A DNA stretch of 20,975 nucleotides, from the NCBI GenBank assembly GCA_964370235.1, contig CAYJIL010000041.1, forward strand, positions 1 through 20,975, written 5' to 3'. Numbering within the stretch: position 1 is the stretch's first letter; each line of letters opens with the position of its first letter. The notes under the pieces were generated by a model, which did no database searches, was not told where the DNA came from, and saw only the letters and a list, made by a program, of their open reading frames with translations. The DNA is from CAYJIL01 sp964370235 (GTDB taxonomy: Bacteria; Bacteroidota; Bacteroidia; Bacteroidales; Rikenellaceae). Of the stretch, positions 6,309 through 13,420 are shown one piece after another. Both the position numbers and the translations under genes were made by a program.

Positions 6309-7541
6309 ATGAATAGAAAGTTTTTTCTAGCTTGTGCAATCAGCGCAGCAACGCTTGTTTCTTGTAACAACACAGAAACTTCAAACAACGAGGAGCCAGT
6401 AATTGGCACTGATGGTATGATCGAACTAAACTGTACAGCAGAGGTTCTTTCGGGTAGTGCAACAAAAGTTCAGATCAACCCAGCGGGTGATGCTGAGATT
6501 AGATGGGACACTTATGAGCCACTATCTGGTATTAACTATCCAAACGGTGCTATTTATGACCTAGAAGGAGAAACTGCACGCCCTTACCCAAGCGACGATA
6601 CAAGAGTATCTAGTACAATTACAGGTAGTGTTCCTGTTGTTGGTACAAAAGTAAACTTCTACTCTAGTAGCCCAAGAATGGCTAAACTAGGAACTCCTGG
6701 TGCAGTACTTGAGCTTATTGATAAAGATACTACGTTCACTGCAGCTTACCCTGGTGCCGCAATTCCTGAATTTACTGCTAGCTTCGATCCAGAAACAGAA
6801 GGTGGTCGCTATGTGAAGATTAACTTTAAGAATGAGCACACATTCAACATTAACGGCGAGATATCTCTTGATGAGTCAATCGCAGAGTCTTACACAATGT
6901 TTGGTAACAACCAGCCATTCCTTTCGGTAGGTATGCGTAATGTTGTTGTTTCTAACGAGCCTCTAAAGGAGAAGATGTCATTCTATCCTATGAACGTTCT
7001 TACTAGCCTTAACGTTGCTCCTTTTGCAGTTGGTAACGATATAGGTAAATATGAGAACCTTATGTTCGATAAGATTTATGCAGAAATCGATCCTATTGCA
7101 GCTCCATTCTACAACTATATCGTTTTTGATATGGAGAATTTCGACAATATCAGTAACTCAGGTATTGCTGATGCATCTCAGTTTGTAGTATATAGAGACA
7201 ACCACCGTGAGCTTGCAACTACTACAATCAACATGGTTGATAACAACAATCAGCCAATGGCAGTTAGCGTATACGATAGACTTCACCAGCACGATGGTGG
7301 TATCCCAGAGATTGCTATCCCTGTATTCTCTTCTTCTTGTAGCGGTATTGGCGAAGGTTTCACAGTTACAGTAAGATTCTCTCTTAATGGTGTTGATCAG
7401 CTAGTTGTTAGCAAGGTGATTCCTGCTGCAGATACAATTGATGATTCAAACAACATTTGGAAGATTGGTACTCACAACACAGTTAACCTAGAAGAAGGTG
7501 CTGAGGGTGTTGTTTACCAGTTCGTTCAAAACGCACAATAA
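6309..7541 (+). CDS. Secreted lipoprotein, possibly fimbrillin-like
   Basis: The 410-residue protein begins with a short type II signal peptide (MNRKFFLACAISAATLVSC) ending in a lipobox, with Cys19 as the predicted lipidated residue, then an Asn/Glu/Thr-rich linker. The rest is soluble, beta-rich looking and has no catalytic motif I recognise. Size, lipobox and stretches such as FTAAYPGAAIP recall the fimbrillin family of Bacteroidetes surface proteins, but the match is weak. Codon use differs from the flanking genes: Leu CTT, Ser TCT, Pro CCT and Val GTT are frequent here, whereas neighbours favour CTA, TCG/AGC and CCA, which suggests high expression or separate history. It follows the 45-residue peptide by 57 bases without a terminator, and is followed by a strong hairpin. 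It could be a surface partner of the peptide or polysaccharide. Confidence 0.75.
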   Translation: MNRKFFLACAISAATLVSCNNTETSNNEEPVIGTDGMIELNCTAEVLSGSATKVQINPAGDAEIRWDTYEPLSGINYPNGAIYDLEGETARPYPSDDTRVSSTITGSVPVVGTKVNFYSSSPRMAKLGTPGAVLELIDKDTTFTAAYPGAAIPEFTASFDPETEGGRYVKINFKNEHTFNINGEISLDESIAESYTMFGNNQPFLSVGMRNVVVSNEPLKEKMSFYPMNVLTSLNVAPFAVGNDIGKYENLMFDKIYAEIDPIAAPFYNYIVFDMENFDNISNSGIADASQFVVYRDNHRELATTTINMVDNNNQPMAVSVYDRLHQHDGGIPEIAIPVFSSSCSGIGEGFTVTVRFSLNGVDQLVVSKVIPAADTIDDSNNIWKIGTHNTVNLEEGAEGVVYQFVQNAQ

Positions 7542-7582
7542 TTCACTGTCATACAGCGAATCAAGTGATTTGACCTAAATCA

Positions 7583-7624
7583 AAAGGCAGGGATTCTGAC
7601 TCAACTTATAGAATCTCTGCCTTT
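7583..7624 (+). terminator. Hairpin terminator after the lipoprotein gene
   Basis: AAAGGCAGGGATTCT (7583-7597) pairs with AGAATCTCTGCCTTT (7610-7624), a 15-bp stem with one G-U pair and a 12-base loop. Only three Ts end the stem and no long U run follows. The strength of the stem and its place after a stop codon, just before a new promoter, support termination. Confidence 0.75.
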
Positions 7625-7652
7625 ACAAAAACGACAAATCAAATATTTATTG

Positions 7653-7660
7653 TATCTTTG
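7653..7660 (+). promoter_or_regulatory. -7 element of a promoter for the PqqD/nucleotidyltransferase/kinase unit
   Basis: TATCTTTG is a perfect Bacteroidetes -7 box, placed after the terminator at 7583-7624. No good -33 TTG is found about 20 bases upstream, so it may need an activator. The start would be near 7667, downstream of the TTG at 7658, and this rules out the longer version of the PqqD-like protein. Confidence 0.5.
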
Positions 7661-7696
7661 GTATCGAAACCAGAGAGCAGACTTAATAATTTCACA

Positions 7697-7966
7697 ATGA
7701 GAATTAAATCAACCTACCAAATAAGCGAAGTAGCAGGAGAAAGTATCCTTTTGTTGCAAGGTAGCGATGCTGTTGATACAACAAAGCTACTTTCGTTAAA
7801 TAAAACATCTGTATGGTTGTGGAATACGCTATATGGTAGCGATTTTACACTAGATAGCATTGCCTCTACTTTGGTTCAAGAATATGGCATCGACATGCAA
7901 CTAGCACTTGAAGATGCAAAAAAATGGCTTGATACATTACAACAACATAATCTAATCGAAGAGTAA
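7697..7966 (+). CDS. PqqD family protein (RiPP recognition element / peptide chaperone)
   Basis: From the ATG at 7697 the product has 89 residues, the usual size of stand-alone PqqD-type proteins. An upstream TTG at 7658 lies inside the promoter -7 box and is not a plausible start. The order of elements fits PqqD: a beta-rich N terminus (YQISEVAGESILLLQG), the LNKTSVWLWNTL segment equivalent to the family's hydrophobic 'LN..ga.iW..l' helix, then helices and DAKKWLDTLQQHNLIEE at the end. PqqD-like domains bind leader peptides of ribosomally made natural products and present them to modifying enzymes. It starts a three-gene unit with a nucleotidyltransferase and an HPr-kinase-like gene. The likely ligand is the YxxPxI peptide encoded at 6114-6251. 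Confidence 0.87.
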   Translation: MRIKSTYQISEVAGESILLLQGSDAVDTTKLLSLNKTSVWLWNTLYGSDFTLDSIASTLVQEYGIDMQLALEDAKKWLDTLQQHNLIEE

Positions 7967-7991
7967 TTACCCCCACTTAGTTATTTTTCCT

Positions 7992-9104
7992 ATGAGCATA
8001 CACCACAACAGGTTATACACACTTTTGAGACAAGCAATCGGTAGCACTAATGGTACCGAGTCGTTTGATCTACTAGAGGGTATGACCGATAATGAATGGC
8101 AGGAGCTTTTCCTTATAGCAAACAAACAAGGCGTTAAACTTATTGCATATGAAGGTGTCAATAGCCTTCCGCAGCAGTATAGACCAACATCCAAATTTCA
8201 CCTAAAGTGGTATTTGAGTGTTGTTCAAGCCGAGCAAAGATATAAACACTACAAAGAGAGTGTTGGTAGTCTGGCGCAGTTGCTAGAGGGCCTTGGCATT
8301 AAAACTGTTTTGGTGCTCAAAGGTGTTACGGTAGCCGAGCTGTATAAAATTCCCGCTCGCCGAGAGGGTGGAGATATAGATCTTTACCTTAGGCAGGAGA
8401 AGAGCTACTGCGATAAGCTACTAAAAGATAACGGAATCGAAGTTAACACAAGTGTTCCAAAAAACTCGATGTTTAATTTCAACGGAATTAGTGTCGAGAA
8501 CCACGAAATACTGTTCGACCCCAAGATGGCCTTTAAGCGTGAGGCCGATATGTATGCAAGAGCACAAAAGATGATCGATAAGCTAATAGCCGATTTTGGA
8601 CTTAACGATTTTGAGCTAGGCGAAATAAAGATCAAAGATCTACATCCACAGTGTGCAGCACTATACTACGCACTTCATCTATTTAGACATGCAACTTGTC
8701 CTCCGTTAGTGATGAGACAATTTTGCGACTGGGTGGTTACCTTTAACTACTTTAGAGATAGAATCGACGTTAACATGCTAAGAGAGCAGTTTACAGAGCT
8801 TGGTTTGTTAACATTTATAGCAAATGTAGAGTTGTTCTGCAAACAAAAGTTTGGATATGAGCCCTACATCGCTAACAGCGAAACAGCTAGTCAGGCAGCA
8901 GTCGATCTACTAGACGAGATAATGATTGTTCATAGCGACGGCAGACCGCAATCGTCACTGGGAATTACAGCCATAAAGCACAAATTCCTAAGACAAAAAG
9001 CATACTCGCATTTCTTTGGGCCAACAAGTTATTTTGAGTGCCTATTTCCAGAACTTGCGAGATTGTTAAATCACAAGGTAAGAAGTTTGGTATGCAAAAA
9101 ATAG
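7992..9104 (+). CDS. Nucleotidyltransferase family protein (PF14907-like, NTP_transf_5)
   Basis: The 370-residue protein carries the family pattern: VLKGVTVAELYKIPARREG (about 108-126) followed by GDIDLYL (127-133), where Asp128 and Asp130 should bind metal in the polymerase-beta-like nucleotidyltransferase fold. The following region includes HEILFDPKMAF and the helical C-terminal part rich in aromatic residues typical of this group. Its biochemical target is unknown for the family; it would move an NMP group from an NTP to a peptide, protein or sugar. It is 25 bases after the PqqD-like gene and overlaps the kinase gene. PqqD, this nucleotidyltransferase and an HPr-type kinase also occur together in some lasso-peptide clusters (for example with PadeK/PadeN of paeninodin) and in proteobacterial EPS/exosortase loci; this precedent is from memory. 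Confidence 0.86.
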   Translation: MSIHHNRLYTLLRQAIGSTNGTESFDLLEGMTDNEWQELFLIANKQGVKLIAYEGVNSLPQQYRPTSKFHLKWYLSVVQAEQRYKHYKESVGSLAQLLEGLGIKTVLVLKGVTVAELYKIPARREGGDIDLYLRQEKSYCDKLLKDNGIEVNTSVPKNSMFNFNGISVENHEILFDPKMAFKREADMYARAQKMIDKLIADFGLNDFELGEIKIKDLHPQCAALYYALHLFRHATCPPLVMRQFCDWVVTFNYFRDRIDVNMLREQFTELGLLTFIANVELFCKQKFGYEPYIANSETASQAAVDLLDEIMIVHSDGRPQSSLGITAIKHKFLRQKAYSHFFGPTSYFECLFPELARLLNHKVRSLVCKK

Positions 9105-9961
9105 TACATTACTCTATCGCAGATCTTACCGTTTCGATCGAAGGCAACGATTCAATGAGCATACTAGAGCAACTATCGGGCTTTGGTGAGTTTATAACAG
9201 ATAATAGCAACAACGTTGATATACGAATTATACTAGACTCAAACCTAGATCTAGCAAACAAGGAGCGATTTACTCAGCTCAAAAATTTTGTAGTTGACGG
9301 AACCGAGCACATCTTTTGGGCAGGCGAAAAAGAGTTACTCTTTCAGCTCATAAGCAGCGATGACTCCATTGACGTACTACAAGAGAGAGGCAGCAGCGAG
9401 ATACGCCTTAGCAGTTGCACTAGCGCACTAATGTTGCGATTTGCACTATGGGCAGCATATTCGATGGTTGCTATCGAGAGCGGAGTTGTTCCCATACACG
9501 CCTCGAGTGTCGAGCACAAGGGTTACGCAATGTTATCGCTGGGCGAATCGGGAACGGGCAAGAGTACACACTCTAATATGTGGCTAGAGTCAATTCCAGA
9601 CACAAGACCATTTAACGATGATAGCCCAATGTTGAGAATGCAAGCCGGCACGCTATACACCTATGGTTCGCCCTGGAGCGGCAAAAGAGCTTGGTATGTG
9701 GCAAAGCGTTATCCTGCAAAAGCAATAGTGAGAATAGTGAGAGATCAAAACAACAGCATCGAGAGGCTAAACGCCATTAACTCTATTGCAGCCGTTTATC
9801 CATCGCTTCCACCAATGTTTGCTCTCGATAAGGCACTATCGGCAAAACTGCTCGACATAGTATCAAAAGTGTACCAGAGCACACCGATATATAGGCTAAA
9901 ATGCCGCCCCGATCATCAAGCGGCAGCTGTCAATTATAACGAGTCATTTAAAAACAGTTAA
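9092..9961 (+). CDS. HPr-kinase-like serine kinase
   Basis: I start at the ATG at 9092 (289 residues), overlapping the nucleotidyltransferase stop by 13 bases; a GTG at 9038 would extend it 18 residues without homology-like features. Signs of the HPr kinase/phosphorylase fold are VVPIHASSVEHKG (His136), the P-loop GESGTGKST (151-159), FNDDSP with Asp176/Asp177, and YGSPWSGK (191-198). The N-terminal 120 residues are a separate domain, unlike the DRTGG-type domain of classical HprK. Classical HprK regulates carbon metabolism through HPr; this shorter, cluster-borne type is more like kinases linked to PqqD and nucleotidyltransferase genes, one of which (PadeK) phosphorylates a lasso precursor on Ser. 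Here the 45-residue peptide (S28, T35, Y39) is the candidate substrate. Confidence 0.86.
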   Translation: MQKIVHYSIADLTVSIEGNDSMSILEQLSGFGEFITDNSNNVDIRIILDSNLDLANKERFTQLKNFVVDGTEHIFWAGEKELLFQLISSDDSIDVLQERGSSEIRLSSCTSALMLRFALWAAYSMVAIESGVVPIHASSVEHKGYAMLSLGESGTGKSTHSNMWLESIPDTRPFNDDSPMLRMQAGTLYTYGSPWSGKRAWYVAKRYPAKAIVRIVRDQNNSIERLNAINSIAAVYPSLPPMFALDKALSAKLLDIVSKVYQSTPIYRLKCRPDHQAAAVNYNESFKNS

Positions 9962-10000
9962 GTAATTAATTTATAAGTTAAACAACTAAATTTAAACGGT

Positions 10001-10020
10001 TTATTTAACTTGTTAAATAA
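10001..10020. promoter_or_regulatory. Palindrome on the -33 element of the wza-like promoter (candidate operator)
   Basis: TTATTTAAC (10001-10009) and GTTAAATAA (10012-10020) are perfect 9-bp reverse complements with a 2-base spacer. The -33 CTTG (10009-10012) lies at its centre, as expected of a repressor or activator site controlling the export genes. An AT-rich hairpin at the end of the kinase transcript is the alternative. Confidence 0.55.
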
Positions 10021-10040
10021 GATTTATTTTAGTATTTTTG
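10009..10040 (+). promoter_or_regulatory. Bacteroidetes-type promoter for the Wza/Wzc genes
   Basis: CTTG (10009-10012), 20 bases, then TATTTTTG (10033-10040): correct spacing and a full TAnnTTTG box. The start would be near 10047, giving a 50-base leader. Two palindromes overlap its two boxes. Confidence 0.68.
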
Positions 10041-10054
10041 ACAGTGTGTCAAAA
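10036..10054. promoter_or_regulatory. Palindrome over the -7 box and start site of the wza-like promoter
   Basis: TTTTGACA (10036-10043) and TGTCAAAA (10047-10054) are perfect reverse complements around GTG. It shares TTTTGACA with 3501-3508 in the divergent intergenic region. A dimeric regulator bound here would block initiation. Confidence 0.55.
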
Positions 10055-10096
10055 CCCACATCATCACAATATAAGAAATTAAAAAAATAGAATACC

Positions 10097-10900
10097 ATGA
10101 AGATCAAACAACTCTTAATTTTGCTTTTGGGAATAGCGGTTATTTCGTGTACTCCAGTAAAAAAACTAACCTACCTTAACGATGTTGAGGTTGACACCAA
10201 AATGGATGTTAATCAAAACTACGCACTAACACTTGCTCCAGACGATGCAATCGCTATTGGCATATCTTGTGAGTCGCCATCGCTAGTGCTTCCGTTTCTT
10301 CAGGGTGGAGCATCTGTCTCGTCGGTAGTAGCAAGCGAAGTATCAGGCATGGGAAGTACTCAACAAGCCGAGGCTACTGACTATCTAATAAACTCGGATG
10401 GTGAGATATTGTTCCCAATACTAGGTAGAATTAAGGTTGAAGGTATGACTACGAGCGAAGTATCAAAACATATCGAAAAGCTAATTGTCGATGGCGGTTA
10501 TATTAACGACCCAGTGGTTAGTGTAAGACTTCAAAACTTTAAAATAGTAGTACTAGGCGATATTTCTTCGCCGGGTGTAAAGCAGTTTACTTCAGACAGA
10601 GTGTCTATATTTGATGTCATTGCAACATCGGGCGATATTGACGCTAGTGGTCTAAAACAAAATGTATTTCTAGTGAGAGAAGAGGGTGGTGAGCGCATCG
10701 TGACTCAGCTCGACCTAACAAAAGCCGATATATTTGACTCTCCATATTACTATCTACAACAAAACGATATTATATATGTAAAGCCTAACAAGAGAAGTGC
10801 TCGTACGGGTCAGATGGTTAATGATGACAGAATTTACAGCGTCGTGATTACGTTCATAACATCTGCAATTTCAGTCTTAATTGGTGCTCTACTATTCTAA
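10097..10900 (+). CDS. Polysaccharide export outer-membrane lipoprotein (Wza-like, BexD/CtrA/VexA family)
   Basis: The 267-residue protein has a lipoprotein signal (LLILLLGIAVISC, Cys18), a Poly_export domain (about 40-140, including ALTLAPDDAIAI and the YLINSDGEILFPILGRIKVEG segment) and an SLBB-type domain (about 146-230, starting NFKIVVLGDISSPGVKQF). A C-terminal hydrophobic helix (about 246-267, VITFITSAISVLIGALLF) is where Wza-type proteins place their outer-membrane pore helix. Its length is that of Bacteroidetes homologues, which are shorter than E. coli Wza. It is paired with the Wzc-like gene after 18 bases and has its own promoter with two palindromes. It should form the outer-membrane channel for the locus polysaccharide. 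Confidence 0.93.
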   Translation: MKIKQLLILLLGIAVISCTPVKKLTYLNDVEVDTKMDVNQNYALTLAPDDAIAIGISCESPSLVLPFLQGGASVSSVVASEVSGMGSTQQAEATDYLINSDGEILFPILGRIKVEGMTTSEVSKHIEKLIVDGGYINDPVVSVRLQNFKIVVLGDISSPGVKQFTSDRVSIFDVIATSGDIDASGLKQNVFLVREEGGERIVTQLDLTKADIFDSPYYYLQQNDIIYVKPNKRSARTGQMVNDDRIYSVVITFITSAISVLIGALLF

Positions 10901-10918
10901 TAATACACTATTTGCCTT

Positions 10919-13327
10919 ATGCAACAAAAAAATAACAATACAGTTTCTCCACTATCTTCGATACTGCATATTATAGGTAGTTACTGGTATGTATTTGTCG
11001 TATCAATTGCCCTGTGCATTGGTATTGGTTACCTATACTCTCAAAACCTATCACACGTCTACTCTGCTCAAGCAAAAATTCTTATTAAAGAGTCGGGCGA
11101 TGCAGCAGATTCAGAAATGCTCGAAGAGATTGGTGTTAACACAGGGGCTAGCTCTGTTGAAAACGAAATCGAAGTACTTAAGTCGATTAAACTACTTGAA
11201 AATGTAGTTGACGAGCTAAATCTAACTACCGAGTATAGCATACAGCCAGTGATGCGCAAGATAAACATTTATGGCGCATCTCCAATTGCTATTGAGTGGT
11301 TCGACAAGCAGACGATAACAAACACAAGTATTAATGTTAATATCCTGTCGGCTAACAGATACCAGTATAGCATTAACGAAAAGAACAAGTCGATAGTTCG
11401 CAACATTATCGATAACTTCAATCCTAACAAAACCGATGATGCCGAATACCGAACAGCAAACTTTGGTGACACAGTGTCGCTAAATGGTGGTAGATTTGTA
11501 ATTAAGCCAACCGAGTTTTGGGGTAACAGCAACTCTAAAGAGACTATTACGGTTAATCTTTTGTCTAAGAATTCTCGTGTATCATACCTGCAAAACAACC
11601 TTACGATATATCGTATTAGCAGGGTAACTGGTACTATCCACATTGGATATGTCGATAGCAACTCAAGACAAGCTAGCGATGTTATTACTTCGCTAATCGA
11701 AAACTACAATCGCATGGTGGTTGAGGATAAAAACCGAGCGGCACTAAACACCGAGCGTTTTATCGCAAACCGTATCTCGCTTATTTACGAAGACCTTGGA
11801 GCAATTGACTCTCGTCTAGAGAATATTAAGCGTAACAACCGAGTAACCGACCTAGGATCGGCAAGTAGCACAGCCTATGAGCAGCGAGTTAGGTATGATG
11901 ACGAAGTAAATGCAATCGATCTACAAATTTCGCTAATAAGCGCAGTGCGTGCCGAGCTTAACCGTCACCAACATGGCGATTACAGCCAGCTACCGCCAAA
12001 CCGCCTATACACCGAGATTGGTATTGCCGAGCAAATCACAATTTATAATAGCCTTGTTGCTAAACTAAACGAAATTTCGGCAAACTCAGGTAGACGTAAC
12101 CCTGTCTTTATTACTCTAGCCAAAGAGGTGCAGCAGGCAAAGGATAACCTTATTATTGCAACCGATAACATCGATAAATCTCTTCAGATTAAGAAAAATA
12201 GTCTTACATCTAACAGCCAAGAGGCTTCGAGCAAGCTGAGCAACCTGCTAGTTCACGAGAAGATTGTAAACGATGTTATGCGTGAGCAGAGCATTAAAGA
12301 GCAGCTTTATCTGTTCCTGCTAAACAAACGAGAGGCAAACGCAATACAGATTGCTATTACAGAATCTAACGCAACAGTTATCGAGCCAGCTACAAGTTCT
12401 CATGATGCTATCTCACCTAACGTTCTTTTCATACTTCTAATATCGGGTATCATTGGTTTTACTGTTCCTGCAATCGCAATATTCCTGCTTCTATCGTCTG
12501 ACAATATGATACGTACAAAGGAGCATATTCAGGATAACTCTTCGGTTCCGGTTCTAGGTATGATTATCAAGAAGCCAAAGAAACTAAAAGATTCATCGAT
12601 TGTTGTATCAAACGATGGCAACGATGTTATTAGCGAATCGTTCCGCATGGCACGTGGCGAGCTTGATATTATCAACTCACTAGCAAAAATTGACACCAAA
12701 GAGTGCCAAGTTATGCAAATCGTATCGGGCGCCGAGGGCGAGGGTAAAACTTTTGCAACAATCAACCTAGCATTAACATATGCCTACACAAACAAAAAGG
12801 TACTTGTAATTGATGGTGACCTTAGACGTAAAGGCTTTAGTAAGCTAATTGACAATGATCGTGCAAATGGTCTTTCGACATACCTTACTAGTGACAACCT
12901 AAATATCGACGACTTAATTAGAACTAGTGAGTACTCTATGAACTTAGATTACATACGAGTAGGAACGGCACTGGCTAACCCTGTTACGGCACTAATGTCC
13001 GACAAGTTTGAAGATATGGTTACTAAGTTGCGTTCGAGATATGATATCATTATTATTGACTCGACTCCATACTTTATTGTTGTTGATGCAAAGGTGATTA
13101 ACCGAGTAGCAGATAGTACAATATGGGTAACAAGAGCAGGTGTCGCTAAAAAGGCGGTTATCAACGAAATTAACAATGTGTATGATAACTCTAAGCTAAA
13201 GAATGTTTCGGTACTGCTTACCGATGTTGATCTTAACAACATTAAACTTAACTACAATTATAGCTACACATATGATTATAGCTACACATATGGATCTAGC
13301 GATAATAAGAAAAAGAAGAAAAAGTAA
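10919..13327 (+). CDS. Wzc-like polysaccharide co-polymerase and tyrosine-protein kinase
   Basis: The 802-residue protein combines a Wzz-type chain-length domain between two membrane helices (about 21-40 and 502-526), with a long coiled-coil periplasmic part (about 270-480), and a cytoplasmic BY-kinase domain. Kinase motifs are Walker A GAEGEGKT (604-611), Walker A' VLVIDGDLR (628-636) and Walker B IIIIDSTP (710-717). The C terminus is a tyrosine cluster with seven alternating Tyr (779, 781, 783, 785, 787, 789, 791), then six Lys. Cycling of Tyr phosphorylation normally controls octamer assembly and EPS polymerisation. The cluster is built by an exact 18-bp tandem duplication. It is co-transcribed with the Wza-like gene and followed by a hairpin terminator. 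No dedicated tyrosine phosphatase is in view. Confidence 0.94.
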   Translation: MQQKNNNTVSPLSSILHIIGSYWYVFVVSIALCIGIGYLYSQNLSHVYSAQAKILIKESGDAADSEMLEEIGVNTGASSVENEIEVLKSIKLLENVVDELNLTTEYSIQPVMRKINIYGASPIAIEWFDKQTITNTSINVNILSANRYQYSINEKNKSIVRNIIDNFNPNKTDDAEYRTANFGDTVSLNGGRFVIKPTEFWGNSNSKETITVNLLSKNSRVSYLQNNLTIYRISRVTGTIHIGYVDSNSRQASDVITSLIENYNRMVVEDKNRAALNTERFIANRISLIYEDLGAIDSRLENIKRNNRVTDLGSASSTAYEQRVRYDDEVNAIDLQISLISAVRAELNRHQHGDYSQLPPNRLYTEIGIAEQITIYNSLVAKLNEISANSGRRNPVFITLAKEVQQAKDNLIIATDNIDKSLQIKKNSLTSNSQEASSKLSNLLVHEKIVNDVMREQSIKEQLYLFLLNKREANAIQIAITESNATVIEPATSSHDAISPNVLFILLISGIIGFTVPAIAIFLLLSSDNMIRTKEHIQDNSSVPVLGMIIKKPKKLKDSSIVVSNDGNDVISESFRMARGELDIINSLAKIDTKECQVMQIVSGAEGEGKTFATINLALTYAYTNKKVLVIDGDLRRKGFSKLIDNDRANGLSTYLTSDNLNIDDLIRTSEYSMNLDYIRVGTALANPVTALMSDKFEDMVTKLRSRYDIIIIDSTPYFIVVDAKVINRVADSTIWVTRAGVAKKAVINEINNVYDNSKLKNVSVLLTDVDLNNIKLNYNYSYTYDYSYTYGSSDNKKKKKK
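13257..13292 (+). repeat. Exact 18-bp tandem duplication in the Wzc tyrosine cluster
   Basis: ATTATAGCTACACATATG occurs at 13257-13274 and again, without change, at 13275-13292. Each copy adds Y-S-Y-T-Y plus one residue to the phosphorylation tail, so unit gain or loss stays in frame. Confidence 0.9.
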
Positions 13328-13336
13328 CACCTACTT

Positions 13337-13369
13337 ACTCTCTAGTCCAATACAATTGGGCTAGAGAGT
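13337..13369 (+). terminator. Hairpin terminator or attenuator after the Wzc gene
   Basis: ACTCTCTAGTCCAAT (13337-13351) pairs with ATTGGGCTAGAGAGT (13355-13369) through 15 bp with one T-G pair and a 3-base loop, followed by TTATAAAAAATC. No promoter-like TAnnTTTG is visible between it and the next gene at 13421, so downstream genes probably rely on read-through. Confidence 0.72.
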
Positions 13370-13420
13370 TTATAAAAAATCAACCACTAGAGCAAGCAGC
13401 TCAGTAGCACTAAAGCAATA

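Noticed and set aside
7658..7696. TTG start adding 13 residues to the PqqD-like protein
   Set aside because: The codon overlaps the -7 promoter box and would lie upstream of the transcript start; the ATG at 7697 gives the usual PqqD size.
9038..9091. GTG start extending the HPr-kinase-like protein by 18 residues
   Set aside because: The extension runs inside the nucleotidyltransferase gene and shows no domain-like sequence; the ATG at 9092 gives a natural short overlap.
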